Below, in pieces: positions 16,333 through 25,037 of a DNA stretch of 64,000 nucleotides. Source of the DNA: Erythrobacter sp. (lineage in GTDB: Bacteria; Pseudomonadota; Alphaproteobacteria; Sphingomonadales; Sphingomonadaceae); the NCBI GenBank assembly GCA_002695185.1, contig NZOF01000106.1:1-64000 (forward strand). Direction: 5' to 3'. Every line of letters begins with the position of its first letter. The first letter of the stretch is position 1. The notes under the pieces were generated by a model. That model did no database searches. It saw nothing but the letters and a program-made list of their open reading frames with translations, and was not told the origin of the DNA. Made by a program: the position numbers and the translations under genes.

Positions 16333-17895
16333 TTAAAGTTGGTAGGTCCCATCGACACGGGTGAGGGTGCCGCTCGCGTCGTCTTTCAGCGCTGCCGGAA
16401 GCAGGCTTTCGGGGAGATCCTGGTAACAAACCGGACGAAGGAACCGATCGATCGCCAGCGTACCCACTGATGTGCTGCGGCCATCCGAAGTTGCCGGGTA
16501 AGGACCGCCATGGACCATGGCATGGGTGACGTCGACGCCGGTCGGCCAAGCGTTGGCCAGAATGCGACCCGCGCGCTGCTCCAGGACGGGCAGCAGTTTC
16601 GCCGCCTCCTCATGGTCGGCATCGTTCAGGTGGAGGGTCGCGGTGAGCTGACCTTCCAGACTTTCGAGAATGGCAGAAACTTCGGAAAGATCGCTGCAAC
16701 GCACGATGATCGAACTCGGGCCGAAAACTTCTTCCTCGAACCCGGCATTCTTGCGGAAGGCAGACGCTGAAACAGTATAGACCTGCGCGCGACCACAGGC
16801 ACTCGATCCTTCTTCGCCAACACCGACCGGCTCGGCGCCGTCGAGCGCTCCAAGCGTACTGATACCGTTGCGATAGGCGTCGCTGATCCCCTTGGTCAGC
16901 ATGGTCTGGGCAGGTACCGAACCCAGCGCTTCACGCGCCTTTGCGATGAAGCGATCGGTTGCCTCGCCTTCAACCGTCAGCACGATGCCGGGGTTGGTGC
17001 AGAACTGGCCCGCTCCCATCGATAGCGATCCGACGTAAGCTTCCGCCAAGGCTTCGGGCGCTTCTGCGAGTTTGTTTGGCATGAGGACGACCGGGTTGAT
17101 GCTGCTCATCTCGGCAAAGACGGGGATGGGCACCTCGCGATTTGCAGCATGTTCCATCAGCGCTAGCCCGCCACCGCGCGAACCTGTAAAGCCGACTGCT
17201 GCGATCCGCGGGTCCTTTACGAGAGCTTCGCCGAGTTCGAAATCGGTACCGGACAGAAGCGAGAAGACCCCTTCTGGCAAACCGCTTTCCTTGACGGCTT
17301 CGGCAATTGCGCCGCCCACCAGTTCGGAAGTTCCGGGGTGTGCGGGGTGCCCCTTGACCACGACGCAGCAGCCCGCGGCAAAGGCAGAGGCAGTGTCTCC
17401 CCCTGCAACCGAGAAGGCGAGGGGAAAGTTGCTGGCGCCGAATACAGCGACCGGGCCCAACGGAATCTTGCGCATGCGCAGATCGGGCTTGGGCGGAGTA
17501 CGGTCAGGGTTGGCATGATCGATCCTCAGACCTTGCCACGCGCCGTTCTCCACCTCGTCGGCGAACAGCCGCAACTGACCGACCGTGCGGCCGCGTTCGC
17601 CGTTCAGGCGCGCTTCGGGCAGGCCGCTTTCCGCCATGGCACGCTGGGTGAGCGTGTCACCAAGCGCGTCAATCTTGTCAGCTGCCAGGCGCAGGAAGGC
17701 CGCACGCTTGTCGAGCGCAACGCTCCCGAATACCTTCTGCGCTTCTGCTGCGGCGGCACAGGCATCGGCAACGTCGGATTTCGATGCTTCGGCGAATTCG
17801 GGATCGAGCTTGTCCCCGCTGGCCGCCTCTACGGCCGAGAAAGTGCGATTGCCGTTGCGCCATTCGCCCGCGATGTAGTTTTTGCCTGTCAGCAT
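16333..17895 (-). CDS. 2-oxoglutarate (alpha-ketoglutaric) semialdehyde dehydrogenase
   Basis: 520 residues, the length of the NADP-type aldehyde dehydrogenases of the KGSADH group rather than the usual 480-500. It begins MLTGKNYIAGEWRNGN; the catalytic cysteine is in AGQFCTNPG near residue 293 and the cofactor region in FGASNFPLAFS near residue 145. It performs the last Weimberg step, semialdehyde to 2-oxoglutarate. The ATG at 17895 is best spaced from AGGAG; 17901 is an alternative. It diverges from the sugar porter across a LacI-type operator, which supports xylose or arabinose breakdown. Confidence 0.9.
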   Translation of the reverse strand: MLTGKNYIAGEWRNGNRTFSAVEAASGDKLDPEFAEASKSDVADACAAAAEAQKVFGSVALDKRAAFLRLAADKIDALGDTLTQRAMAESGLPEARLNGERGRTVGQLRLFADEVENGAWQGLRIDHANPDRTPPKPDLRMRKIPLGPVAVFGASNFPLAFSVAGGDTASAFAAGCCVVVKGHPAHPGTSELVGGAIAEAVKESGLPEGVFSLLSGTDFELGEALVKDPRIAAVGFTGSRGGGLALMEHAANREVPIPVFAEMSSINPVVLMPNKLAEAPEALAEAYVGSLSMGAGQFCTNPGIVLTVEGEATDRFIAKAREALGSVPAQTMLTKGISDAYRNGISTLGALDGAEPVGVGEEGSSACGRAQVYTVSASAFRKNAGFEEEVFGPSSIIVRCSDLSEVSAILESLEGQLTATLHLNDADHEEAAKLLPVLEQRAGRILANAWPTGVDVTHAMVHGGPYPATSDGRSTSVGTLAIDRFLRPVCYQDLPESLLPAALKDDASGTLTRVDGTYQL

Positions 17896-17965
17896 GGCCA
17901 TTCTCTCCTGGATCCAAATTTGTCTTCGTGAAAAGGCGACTTGCAAAGCCGCAAATTTCCGTGAA

Positions 17966-17979
17966 AGGTAGCGCTAACA
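17966..17979. promoter_or_regulatory. LacI-family operator (xylan regulon)
   Basis: AGGTAGCGCTAACA differs from the published Xanthomonas XylR box only in the first base. It lies between the divergent starts at 17895 and 18021. A possible -35 (TTCCGT, 17957) and -10 (TATACA, 17980) for the porter flank it, so bound repressor would block that promoter (inference). Confidence 0.75.
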
Positions 17980-18020
17980 TATACACACGATTGTGCAACA
18001 GCACAGCATGGGAGGGAATT

Positions 18021-19424
18021 TTGGAGAGAGCGCAGACAGGTGCCAATATGGCGCTGATTTCCGCAATTGTGGCAGTTGCCACTTTGGGCGGGTTTCTATT
18101 CGGATTCGATAGCGGTGTTATCAATGGGACGGTCGATGGTCTGAGGATCGCGTTCGACTCGGATGAAGTCGGCACCGGCTTCAACGTGGCCTCCATGCTG
18201 CTCGGCTGCGCGGTCGGCGCTTTCGTCGCTGGCAGGCTGTCGGATATTCTCGGGCGCAAGCGCACATTGCTGATCGCAGCCGCGTTCTTCATCATCAGCG
18301 CTTACGGTTCGGGTATTGCCGGATCGTCCGGAGAGTTCGTCATCTACCGCATCATCGGGGGGCTTGCGGTAGGGGCTGCCAGCGTCTTGGCGCCAGCGTA
18401 CATCAGCGAAGTGACTCCTGCTGCTATGCGCGGACGGCTTTCGAGCCTGCAGCAGGTCATGATCATCGTCGGCCTTACTGCGGCGTTTCTCTCGAACTAT
18501 CTGCTGGCTGAGTTCGCTGGTTCTTCGACCGACCAGTTCTGGCTCGGTTTCGAAGCGTGGCGCTGGATGTTCTGGATGGAACTGATACCGGCAACGATCT
18601 TCCTGCTGGCATTATTCTTCATCCCCGAAAGCCCTCGCTACCTCGTCACGCGGGGTGATCGCGACAAGGCTCATTCGGTGCTTTACCGACTGTTTGGCCA
18701 CGAAACGGCGAACCGCAAGGTCGGTGAAATCGAGACCTCCGTCTCCAACGATCATGCGCCGAGGCTGTCCGATTTGCTCGACCGCAACACACGCAAGGTT
18801 CGCCGGATCGTTTGGGTCGGCATTGGACTAGCGGTCTTCCAGCAACTCGTTGGCATCAATGTGGTGTTTTATTACGGTGCGGTCTTGTGGCAGGCCGTCG
18901 GGTTCAGCGAGTCCGATGCGCTCAAGATTAATATCCTGAGTGGCGCCATCTCGATCGCATCTGTCCTGCTGGCGATCGCCCTGATCGACCGGCTTGGCCG
19001 CAAACCGCTGTTGTTGATCGGTTCCATCGGTATGGCGGTGACGCTCGCGATCATGTCCTTCGCGTTCATGAGCGGATCGCTTGTCGATGGCAAATTGCAG
19101 CTATCGGACGGTGCGGGCTTGGCTGCACTGGTAGCCGCGAACATCTATGTCGCCTTTTTTAACTTCAGCTGGGGCCCTGTCATGTGGGTTATGCTGGGCG
19201 AAATGTTCCCCAACCAGATCCGTGGGTCGGGTCTTGCGGTCAGCGGCTTTGCCCAATGGGTCGCCAATTTCGGCATCACCATGACCTTCCCGATCATGCT
19301 GGCGAGTATTGGCCTGACCGGGGCCTATGGCTTCTATGCGATAAGCGCTGCGGTCTCGGTAGTCTTTGTCTGGCTGATGGTCCGCGAGACCAAGGGTCTC
19401 GAACTGGAGCAGATGGAGGGCTAG
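18021..19424 (+). CDS. MFS sugar:proton symporter, XylE type
   Basis: 467 residues with twelve predicted membrane helices. Sugar-porter signatures are GGFLFGFDSGVI near residue 22, GRLSDILGRKR after helix 2, FIPESPRYLV before the central loop and QQLVGINVVFYYG in helix 7. The TTG at 18021 is chosen because GGAGGG precedes it by four bases; an ATG at 18048 with a weaker site is the alternative. Divergent from the semialdehyde dehydrogenase, it most likely imports D-xylose (or arabinose) from the periplasm. Confidence 0.9.
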   Translation: MERAQTGANMALISAIVAVATLGGFLFGFDSGVINGTVDGLRIAFDSDEVGTGFNVASMLLGCAVGAFVAGRLSDILGRKRTLLIAAAFFIISAYGSGIAGSSGEFVIYRIIGGLAVGAASVLAPAYISEVTPAAMRGRLSSLQQVMIIVGLTAAFLSNYLLAEFAGSSTDQFWLGFEAWRWMFWMELIPATIFLLALFFIPESPRYLVTRGDRDKAHSVLYRLFGHETANRKVGEIETSVSNDHAPRLSDLLDRNTRKVRRIVWVGIGLAVFQQLVGINVVFYYGAVLWQAVGFSESDALKINILSGAISIASVLLAIALIDRLGRKPLLLIGSIGMAVTLAIMSFAFMSGSLVDGKLQLSDGAGLAALVAANIYVAFFNFSWGPVMWVMLGEMFPNQIRGSGLAVSGFAQWVANFGITMTFPIMLASIGLTGAYGFYAISAAVSVVFVWLMVRETKGLELEQMEG

Positions 19425-19497
19425 CGGCCCTTGCACTTTCACAACGGCCTGCGCCTGACTCTGGTTCGCGTCTTCCCCTGATGATACCGTTCGTCAC

Positions 19498-21039
19498 ATG
19501 AAGCAGAGCGGCCAGAGTAGGTCAGGCGGTTCCCGCAAGCGGCGCGTGGTTGTGCTGGGCGGGGGTACTGCTGGCTGGATGACTGCTGCGGGCCTCGTGC
19601 GGTTGCTCCCCGACGCCGTAGACGTGCAATTAGTCGAGAGCGAAGATATCGGGATCGTCGGTGTTGGCGAGGCTACGCTGCCACATATTCGGAGTTTCAT
19701 TGAAACGCTCGGTATCGACGAGGCGGCGTTCATGGAGGCTACTCACGCGACCTATAAACTCGGCATCGATTTTCGCGATTTCGGGCGGATCGGCACCAGT
19801 TACATTCACCCCTTCGGTTCTTTCGGCGAAGAATTGAATGGGGTCGGGTTTCATCACTACTGGCTCGAATTGCACAGGCACGGGCTGGCCGGTCAGCTTG
19901 GCGACTATTCTCTGGCCGTTGCCGCTGCATTGGCGAACAAGTTTCGCCCACCGGCAGCCGACGAAAGCCTCGCTTCGACCTATGGTTATGCCTATCAATT
20001 CGATGCCACGCTCTTCGGCCCCTTCATGCGCAGTTTTTCAACCGAAGCGGGTGTCACACGGCACGAAGGGAAGGTGGTCGCAGTTCAGCGCAACACTGCA
20101 AACGGAGATGTCGCTGCCCTCGAACTGGATGATGGGCGTCTAATAGAAGGCGATCTGTTCGTCGACTGCTCGGGCTTTCGTTCTCTTCTTCTGGGAGAGG
20201 AGCTGGGGGAGCAGTGGGAAGATTGGAGCCACTGGCTTCCATGCGACCGCGCAGCAGCCATGCCGTGTACGCATTCGAGCGAAGACATTTCTCCCTATAC
20301 CACGGCCACAGCCATGCCTGCAGGGTGGCGATGGCAGATCCCGCTGCAGCATCGCATGGGTAATGGTTATGTTTTCTCCAGTACGCATGTGAGTGAAGAT
20401 AGAGCATGCGAGGCAATCATTGGCCACGTAGACGGCAAGCCATTAGCCGATCCACGGATTCTGCGCTTTCGCCCGGGAAGAAGGCGCAGGTCGTGGTCCC
20501 ATAATGTTATTGGGGTAGGGCTTGCGAGTGGGTTTCTCGAACCTCTCGAATCCACTTCCATTTACCTAGCGCAAATGGCGATAACCTATCTGATCGAACT
20601 CTTTCCCCAAGCCGACGCTATCGACGCGAGTGACAGAGACGAATTCAATCGTCTCGTGGATATGGAATACGACCGGATCCGCGATTTCCTAATCCTGCAC
20701 TACCACGTGACAACCCGCGATGACTCCGAATTCTGGAATGACATGCGCACGATGCGGGTACCCGACACTCTCGCCGACAAACTAGAGTTGTGGCGCAGGA
20801 CCGGCCGGGTCGCAAAATACTCCGAGGGCCTGTTTTTCGAACCGAGTTGGGTTGCGGTTTATATCGGCCAAGGCCTGCTGCCGGAGCAGCATGACGCCCG
20901 TCCGGCTGCACTCGATCGGACGAAACTGACCCGCGCTGTGGACCGTCTGGAGCAGGCGGTGCGTGCCGAGGTACAGGGCATGCCGCGCCATCGCGATTTC
21001 CTGCGCTCCGATGCCTCACGACTAGCCCCTGCGGCATGA
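19498..21039 (+). CDS. Flavin-dependent tryptophan-halogenase family protein
   Basis: 513 residues. The FAD motif VVVLGGGTAGWM is near residue 17, VGVGEATLP near residue 54, the catalytic lysine position is kept in HATYKLGIDF near residue 80, and the WxWxIP motif appears as WRWQIPLQHR near residue 273. Members of this family stand beside large TonB receptors in sugar-scavenging loci of Caulobacter and Xanthomonas, where the natural substrate is unknown. It may modify a cell-surface or receptor component. The next gene overlaps by four bases. Confidence 0.88.
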   Translation: MKQSGQSRSGGSRKRRVVVLGGGTAGWMTAAGLVRLLPDAVDVQLVESEDIGIVGVGEATLPHIRSFIETLGIDEAAFMEATHATYKLGIDFRDFGRIGTSYIHPFGSFGEELNGVGFHHYWLELHRHGLAGQLGDYSLAVAAALANKFRPPAADESLASTYGYAYQFDATLFGPFMRSFSTEAGVTRHEGKVVAVQRNTANGDVAALELDDGRLIEGDLFVDCSGFRSLLLGEELGEQWEDWSHWLPCDRAAAMPCTHSSEDISPYTTATAMPAGWRWQIPLQHRMGNGYVFSSTHVSEDRACEAIIGHVDGKPLADPRILRFRPGRRRRSWSHNVIGVGLASGFLEPLESTSIYLAQMAITYLIELFPQADAIDASDRDEFNRLVDMEYDRIRDFLILHYHVTTRDDSEFWNDMRTMRVPDTLADKLELWRRTGRVAKYSEGLFFEPSWVAVYIGQGLLPEQHDARPAALDRTKLTRAVDRLEQAVRAEVQGMPRHRDFLRSDASRLAPAA

Positions 21040-22511
21040 GTGTCCCGCGCGAACCCCCAAGTCGCATCGTTGTGGTTGGTGCGGGTCCGCTTGGATTACT
21101 TGCCGCAATCGGATTGAAGCGCGCCTCCCCCACCTCAGAACTGGTCGTTGCGGGTGAAATGCCGGGCGTCAGCTCATTTGCCGACTGGTCCCGTACCGCG
21201 ATGCCTTTCACTTCTTCCCTTCACGAAAGGCTGGGGATCGCAGAAAGCGAAATCGTCCAGAAAGCAGGCGGCAGTTACCGTTTGCTGACGCGTTTCATGG
21301 GGTGGGATGAGCTCGGTTCAAATGGTGTCTTCTGCTACGGTGATGGCCTTCCGGCCGAAGTGAAAATAGCGTTCGCTCGCGACTGTGGCTCTGGCAATTC
21401 GGGACCAGCATCGCTCGTGCGATTTCCTTATCCGGCCGAGCGGCTTTGCGCTGCCGGCCGGTTCGCCTCGCCCCCGCCCGATCGGGTCACGCCGTTGAGC
21501 CACATTCCCTATGCAATCCGCTGGGATCCACATGCCTATCATCAACTCCTGGTGGCGAAAGCCCGCGATGTAGGAGTATGCTTTGCCCCAGGTCCGATTA
21601 CGGCGACAGACTGGGGTAAGGCAGGTTCGCTCGACGCGATTAAAATCGAAAAGGCAGGCCGCTTAAAGGCGGATTTGTTCGTGGACTGCAGCGGGCCTGA
21701 TGCGGTTCTTTTGTCGGCCCATCCTGATTTTGCCGCGATCGACTGGTCGGCTACGCTGCCGACCCGCATGATATACATCGCACGACCGAACCAGCCTGTC
21801 ATCGCGCTGGAAGACCGTATCGCGCTGCTGGATCTTGGGTGGCAGACACAAGTGGCAGGAAGGCAAGGCCTTTGCACTGTCATTGGTGTCGGTGAGGGCA
21901 TTCCCCACCAGCCAGTGCTTTCTGCACTTGGTGCACCTTTGGAAGCAGGTGTCGATCTTTCGCCCGGCCGCGCGACCCAGCCTTGGCTCGGGAATGTGAT
22001 CGCGCTTGGCGATGCGGGCGCGCGTTTCGAGCCGCTTGGTCCCTGGCACGCCGATCTTGCTCACCGCCAACTCGACCTGCTGCTGGAACTGCTACCAGGA
22101 CGCATAATCGAACCGCTTGAACGGGAAGAATATAATCGTCGGGCCGGTCTTATGATTGATAATATGCACGATATCCTGGCACTGCATTATACCAGTGCTC
22201 GGGCGCGCAAGGTTTTTGGAGATCGCCCTCCGCACGCGAATGTCACCAATCTAATCGATCAGTTCACGCGTCGCGGCCGCACGCCATTCCGAGAAGAATT
22301 TCCACTCTCTTCGCAGGAGCAGTTTTCGTTACTTACCGCGCTTGGTTTCGCTCCGGGCGTTCCACTCTCTGCCGCCTCGATTGACCCTCGCCATGAGGAG
22401 AAAGCAATCGCCGAATTCGACGCGACGGTCGCTAAGGCGCTGGCGTTTGCGCCGCCATATGAAAAATGGCTAGCTTCCGTTACGCGGGCTTATCCAGTGC
22501 GCGGCGGATGA
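21036..22511 (+). CDS. Degenerate halogenase-like flavoprotein lacking the catalytic lysine
   Basis: 491 residues. The FAD-binding GxGxxG remains (VVVGAGPLGLLAA near residue 11), and the C-terminal half aligns by pattern with the halogenase neighbours (GNVIALGDAGARFEPLGP near residue 318, MHDILALHYTSAR near residue 375). The lysine motif TYKLGIxF is replaced by SYRLLTRF, and no WxWxIP motif is found. It is therefore probably not a halogenase; it may be a partner or a repurposed monooxygenase. It is coupled to the upstream gene and overlaps the convergent cupin gene by 32 bases. Confidence 0.75.
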   Translation: MSVPREPPSRIVVVGAGPLGLLAAIGLKRASPTSELVVAGEMPGVSSFADWSRTAMPFTSSLHERLGIAESEIVQKAGGSYRLLTRFMGWDELGSNGVFCYGDGLPAEVKIAFARDCGSGNSGPASLVRFPYPAERLCAAGRFASPPPDRVTPLSHIPYAIRWDPHAYHQLLVAKARDVGVCFAPGPITATDWGKAGSLDAIKIEKAGRLKADLFVDCSGPDAVLLSAHPDFAAIDWSATLPTRMIYIARPNQPVIALEDRIALLDLGWQTQVAGRQGLCTVIGVGEGIPHQPVLSALGAPLEAGVDLSPGRATQPWLGNVIALGDAGARFEPLGPWHADLAHRQLDLLLELLPGRIIEPLEREEYNRRAGLMIDNMHDILALHYTSARARKVFGDRPPHANVTNLIDQFTRRGRTPFREEFPLSSQEQFSLLTALGFAPGVPLSAASIDPRHEEKAIAEFDATVAKALAFAPPYEKWLASVTRAYPVRGG

Positions 22512-23505
22512 TCGACCGCAACTGCCCAAACAGGCTGGGGGAAGGCGGGCCCAGTATGCCCTTGGCATGATCGGGCAGATGCTTCCCGGGATCGCCGTGG
22601 CTTTCGAAGACATAGAAATCGAGAATGGTTTTCCAAAAGGCACGTTGATCTGGAGGTAGGTGGCGGAAGGCGAGCATGGCATGAAGTAATCCGCCATATG
22701 GACTTCCGACCCCCTCAGGTTGGGATGGTTTCCACCAGTAATTAACCAATATGCTCACCGGATCGAGCGACTGCACCCCATGCCACCAGCCATAAGGAAT
22801 GTAGATCGCATCACCGGGTGCAAGAGTCGCCTGCCGTGCATCCTGCCATGCGGTGGCGAATCGCGGGAAGCGTTCAAGGTCGGGGGACTCTAGATCGACC
22901 ATGCTGATAGGCGTTCCGGCGGGTGTCAGCTCGAAGGGCCCGGGATAGAGATCGCCGGTACGCTCTGGAGGGAAAAGTGTGAAGGAACGGTATCCGGCAA
23001 CACAGCAGGCGACGTTTTCCTTGGCGTCGTAGTGGGGTGCTACTTTTATACGGTTTCCGATCCAGATACGCGGCGAGATATCGCTTAAAATACTGAGGCC
23101 ATTCTCTCGTGAGAAATGGGGGATAAGGCTGGCAATATCCTCCGACTGCACCGCCATTGCGGGCGGATCGTCCATGTCGCTTGCTTTAAGTAAATCGCTC
23201 AGGAAGCGGGAAAGGTGTCCCTTCGCCGTCACGAAGTTCAGTCCCATTAGATCATCCGTGTAGAAGAAGCGCCCCTTTGCCCCAGGAGATGCAGCAATAG
23301 CACTGACCGCGCGAGACGAATTGTGGCTCGTCAAATATCGGATAATTTCTGCATCACCGCGCCTTGCAGCTTCCACGGCGGGCCAGTCGGCGACCAGGCC
23401 TCGAAACACCACCGGCTCGCCATTCGTGCGAACCTGTTCCAGACCTTCTGTATCGAGCGGACTCTCAAATTCACGAATTGCGGCAGGAGCGGGAAGATCC
23501 ATCAT
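22480..23505 (-). CDS. Cupin/JmjC-like Fe(II) dioxygenase-type protein
   Basis: 341 residues of the cupin_8 (JmjC-like) family. The iron-binding pattern is visible: HYD in APHYDAKENVACC near residue 188 and the distal histidine in IYIPYGWWHG near residue 272, with the double-stranded beta-helix between. Related Pass1-type proteins accompany TonB receptors and halogenase homologues. It overlaps the upstream halogenase by four bases, so it is the last gene of a three-gene minus-strand transcript starting near 26611. A hydroxylase acting on the same target as the halogenases is possible but unproven. Confidence 0.82.
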   Translation of the reverse strand: MMDLPAPAAIREFESPLDTEGLEQVRTNGEPVVFRGLVADWPAVEAARRGDAEIIRYLTSHNSSRAVSAIAASPGAKGRFFYTDDLMGLNFVTAKGHLSRFLSDLLKASDMDDPPAMAVQSEDIASLIPHFSRENGLSILSDISPRIWIGNRIKVAPHYDAKENVACCVAGYRSFTLFPPERTGDLYPGPFELTPAGTPISMVDLESPDLERFPRFATAWQDARQATLAPGDAIYIPYGWWHGVQSLDPVSILVNYWWKPSQPEGVGSPYGGLLHAMLAFRHLPPDQRAFWKTILDFYVFESHGDPGKHLPDHAKGILGPPSPSLFGQLRSIIRRALDKPA

Positions 23506-25037
23506 GTAGGCGAAATTCTGCCTGCAGTGATAGCGCCGCCCCGCTGCCGTAGAAAAACGTCCTGCGTGGGCATTTGCGCGACGGTACCCGCGATCGCGTT
23601 TCGGATATGTTGCAAGCGATCAAGCGTCTCGGGCCCGTCGAGTAACCGCGCGGCCGGGTGATAGCGATCCGGTTCGATACCTTGTCCCAGCATGACTGCC
23701 ATCCAGCTTTCCTCGGTAAATAGCTCGTTGTCTTCACGAAAAATGCGGCCCGAACTCCGAAACATGGCTATTTTTTCCGCCAACCCATCGGGTGCCTCCA
23801 GATTTCGGCAATAGCGCCAGAACTCGGAGTCATCGCGTTCGGTCGCCTTATAATGCAGGATCAGGAAGTCGCGTATATCCCGGTACTCTTTTTCGGTTTC
23901 GGCGTTGAAGCGGGCAATTTCGAGAGCGGAAAAATCTTTGTCCGGAAAAAGCGCCATCAAGCGTGCTATGCCGGACTGAACTAGATGGATCGAAGTGGAT
24001 TCCAGGGGTTCGAGGAAGCCAGCAGCTAGGCCCAGCGCCACCACGTTCTTCTCCCATGAGCGCTCCCTGCGACCAGCCTTAAAGCTCAGATGTATGGGAT
24101 CGGCCAGCGGTGCTCCATCAAGGTTATCGAGAAGCGTTTTCGTCGCAATATCGCGCTCCATATGGCCAGAAGAAAAGACGTGGCCATTACCGATGCGGTG
24201 CTGCAACGGAATGCGCCATTGCCAGCCAGCGGGTCTCGCAGTGGAGCGAGTCAGCGGCTCGTTACGGCCCCCTAGTTTGCACGGCACGGCAACGGCGCTG
24301 TCACAAGGAAGCCAGCGTGACCAGTCGAGGAAAGGGATCTCGAGTGTCTGACCGAGCAGAAGCGAGCGAAAGCCGGAGCAATCGATGAACAAATCACCTT
24401 CGATTTGCTGCCCATCGACCAGCGTTAGTCCGGTCACGAACCCTGTTTCGGGGTGTTGGCGAATATCGGCGACCTCGCCTTCTATGCGTGCCACCCCTCT
24501 AGCCTCCGCAATCTTTCGCAGAAATCGGGCATAGCGGCCTGCATCGAACTGGAAGGCATAAGCCAGCCGCGAGAGAGGTGAGCGGGGCATGTCGGGGCGC
24601 GGCCAATCGAACCGCCCGCCCTTCGCAGCCATCGCGGCGATTGAATAGCTGTCGATGGTCTCAGCTGCGCCCTGTTCCTTGCCGCGCAACCAAAAATGCC
24701 TGAACTCGATACCGAGCATGTCGATGCCGAACGAACCGAACGGATGAACGTACGAATGCCCTTCGCGGAGCCAATCGACGAATTCGATACCAAGCTTGTA
24801 GGTTGCGTGGGTTTCGCGCACGAACTCCATCTCGTCGATGCCCAGAAGCCGGTTGAAACTGACTATCTGCGGGATGGTCGCTTCACCAACCCCGACGGTC
24901 CCGATCGCCTCGCTTTCGACAAGTTTTACCGAGAAACCGGGTATGCCGCCCATCGCTTTGGATAGTGCAGCGGCGACCATCCAACCCGCCGTGCCGCCGC
25001 CCAGAATGACAACTTTCGAGATTGGTTCTGGCATCAA
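23502..25037 (-). CDS. Flavin-dependent tryptophan-halogenase family protein
   Basis: 511 residues. It has VVILGGGTAGWMVAAAL near residue 9, VGVGEATIPQI near residue 49, the catalytic lysine region HATYKLGIEF near residue 80, and WQWRIPLQHR near residue 270 for the WxWxIP motif. It therefore keeps all key halogenase residues. It overlaps both neighbours by four bases, so it is translated with the upstream paralogue and the downstream cupin protein. Confidence 0.88.
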   Translation of the reverse strand: MMPEPISKVVILGGGTAGWMVAAALSKAMGGIPGFSVKLVESEAIGTVGVGEATIPQIVSFNRLLGIDEMEFVRETHATYKLGIEFVDWLREGHSYVHPFGSFGIDMLGIEFRHFWLRGKEQGAAETIDSYSIAAMAAKGGRFDWPRPDMPRSPLSRLAYAFQFDAGRYARFLRKIAEARGVARIEGEVADIRQHPETGFVTGLTLVDGQQIEGDLFIDCSGFRSLLLGQTLEIPFLDWSRWLPCDSAVAVPCKLGGRNEPLTRSTARPAGWQWRIPLQHRIGNGHVFSSGHMERDIATKTLLDNLDGAPLADPIHLSFKAGRRERSWEKNVVALGLAAGFLEPLESTSIHLVQSGIARLMALFPDKDFSALEIARFNAETEKEYRDIRDFLILHYKATERDDSEFWRYCRNLEAPDGLAEKIAMFRSSGRIFREDNELFTEESWMAVMLGQGIEPDRYHPAARLLDGPETLDRLQHIRNAIAGTVAQMPTQDVFLRQRGGAITAGRISPT

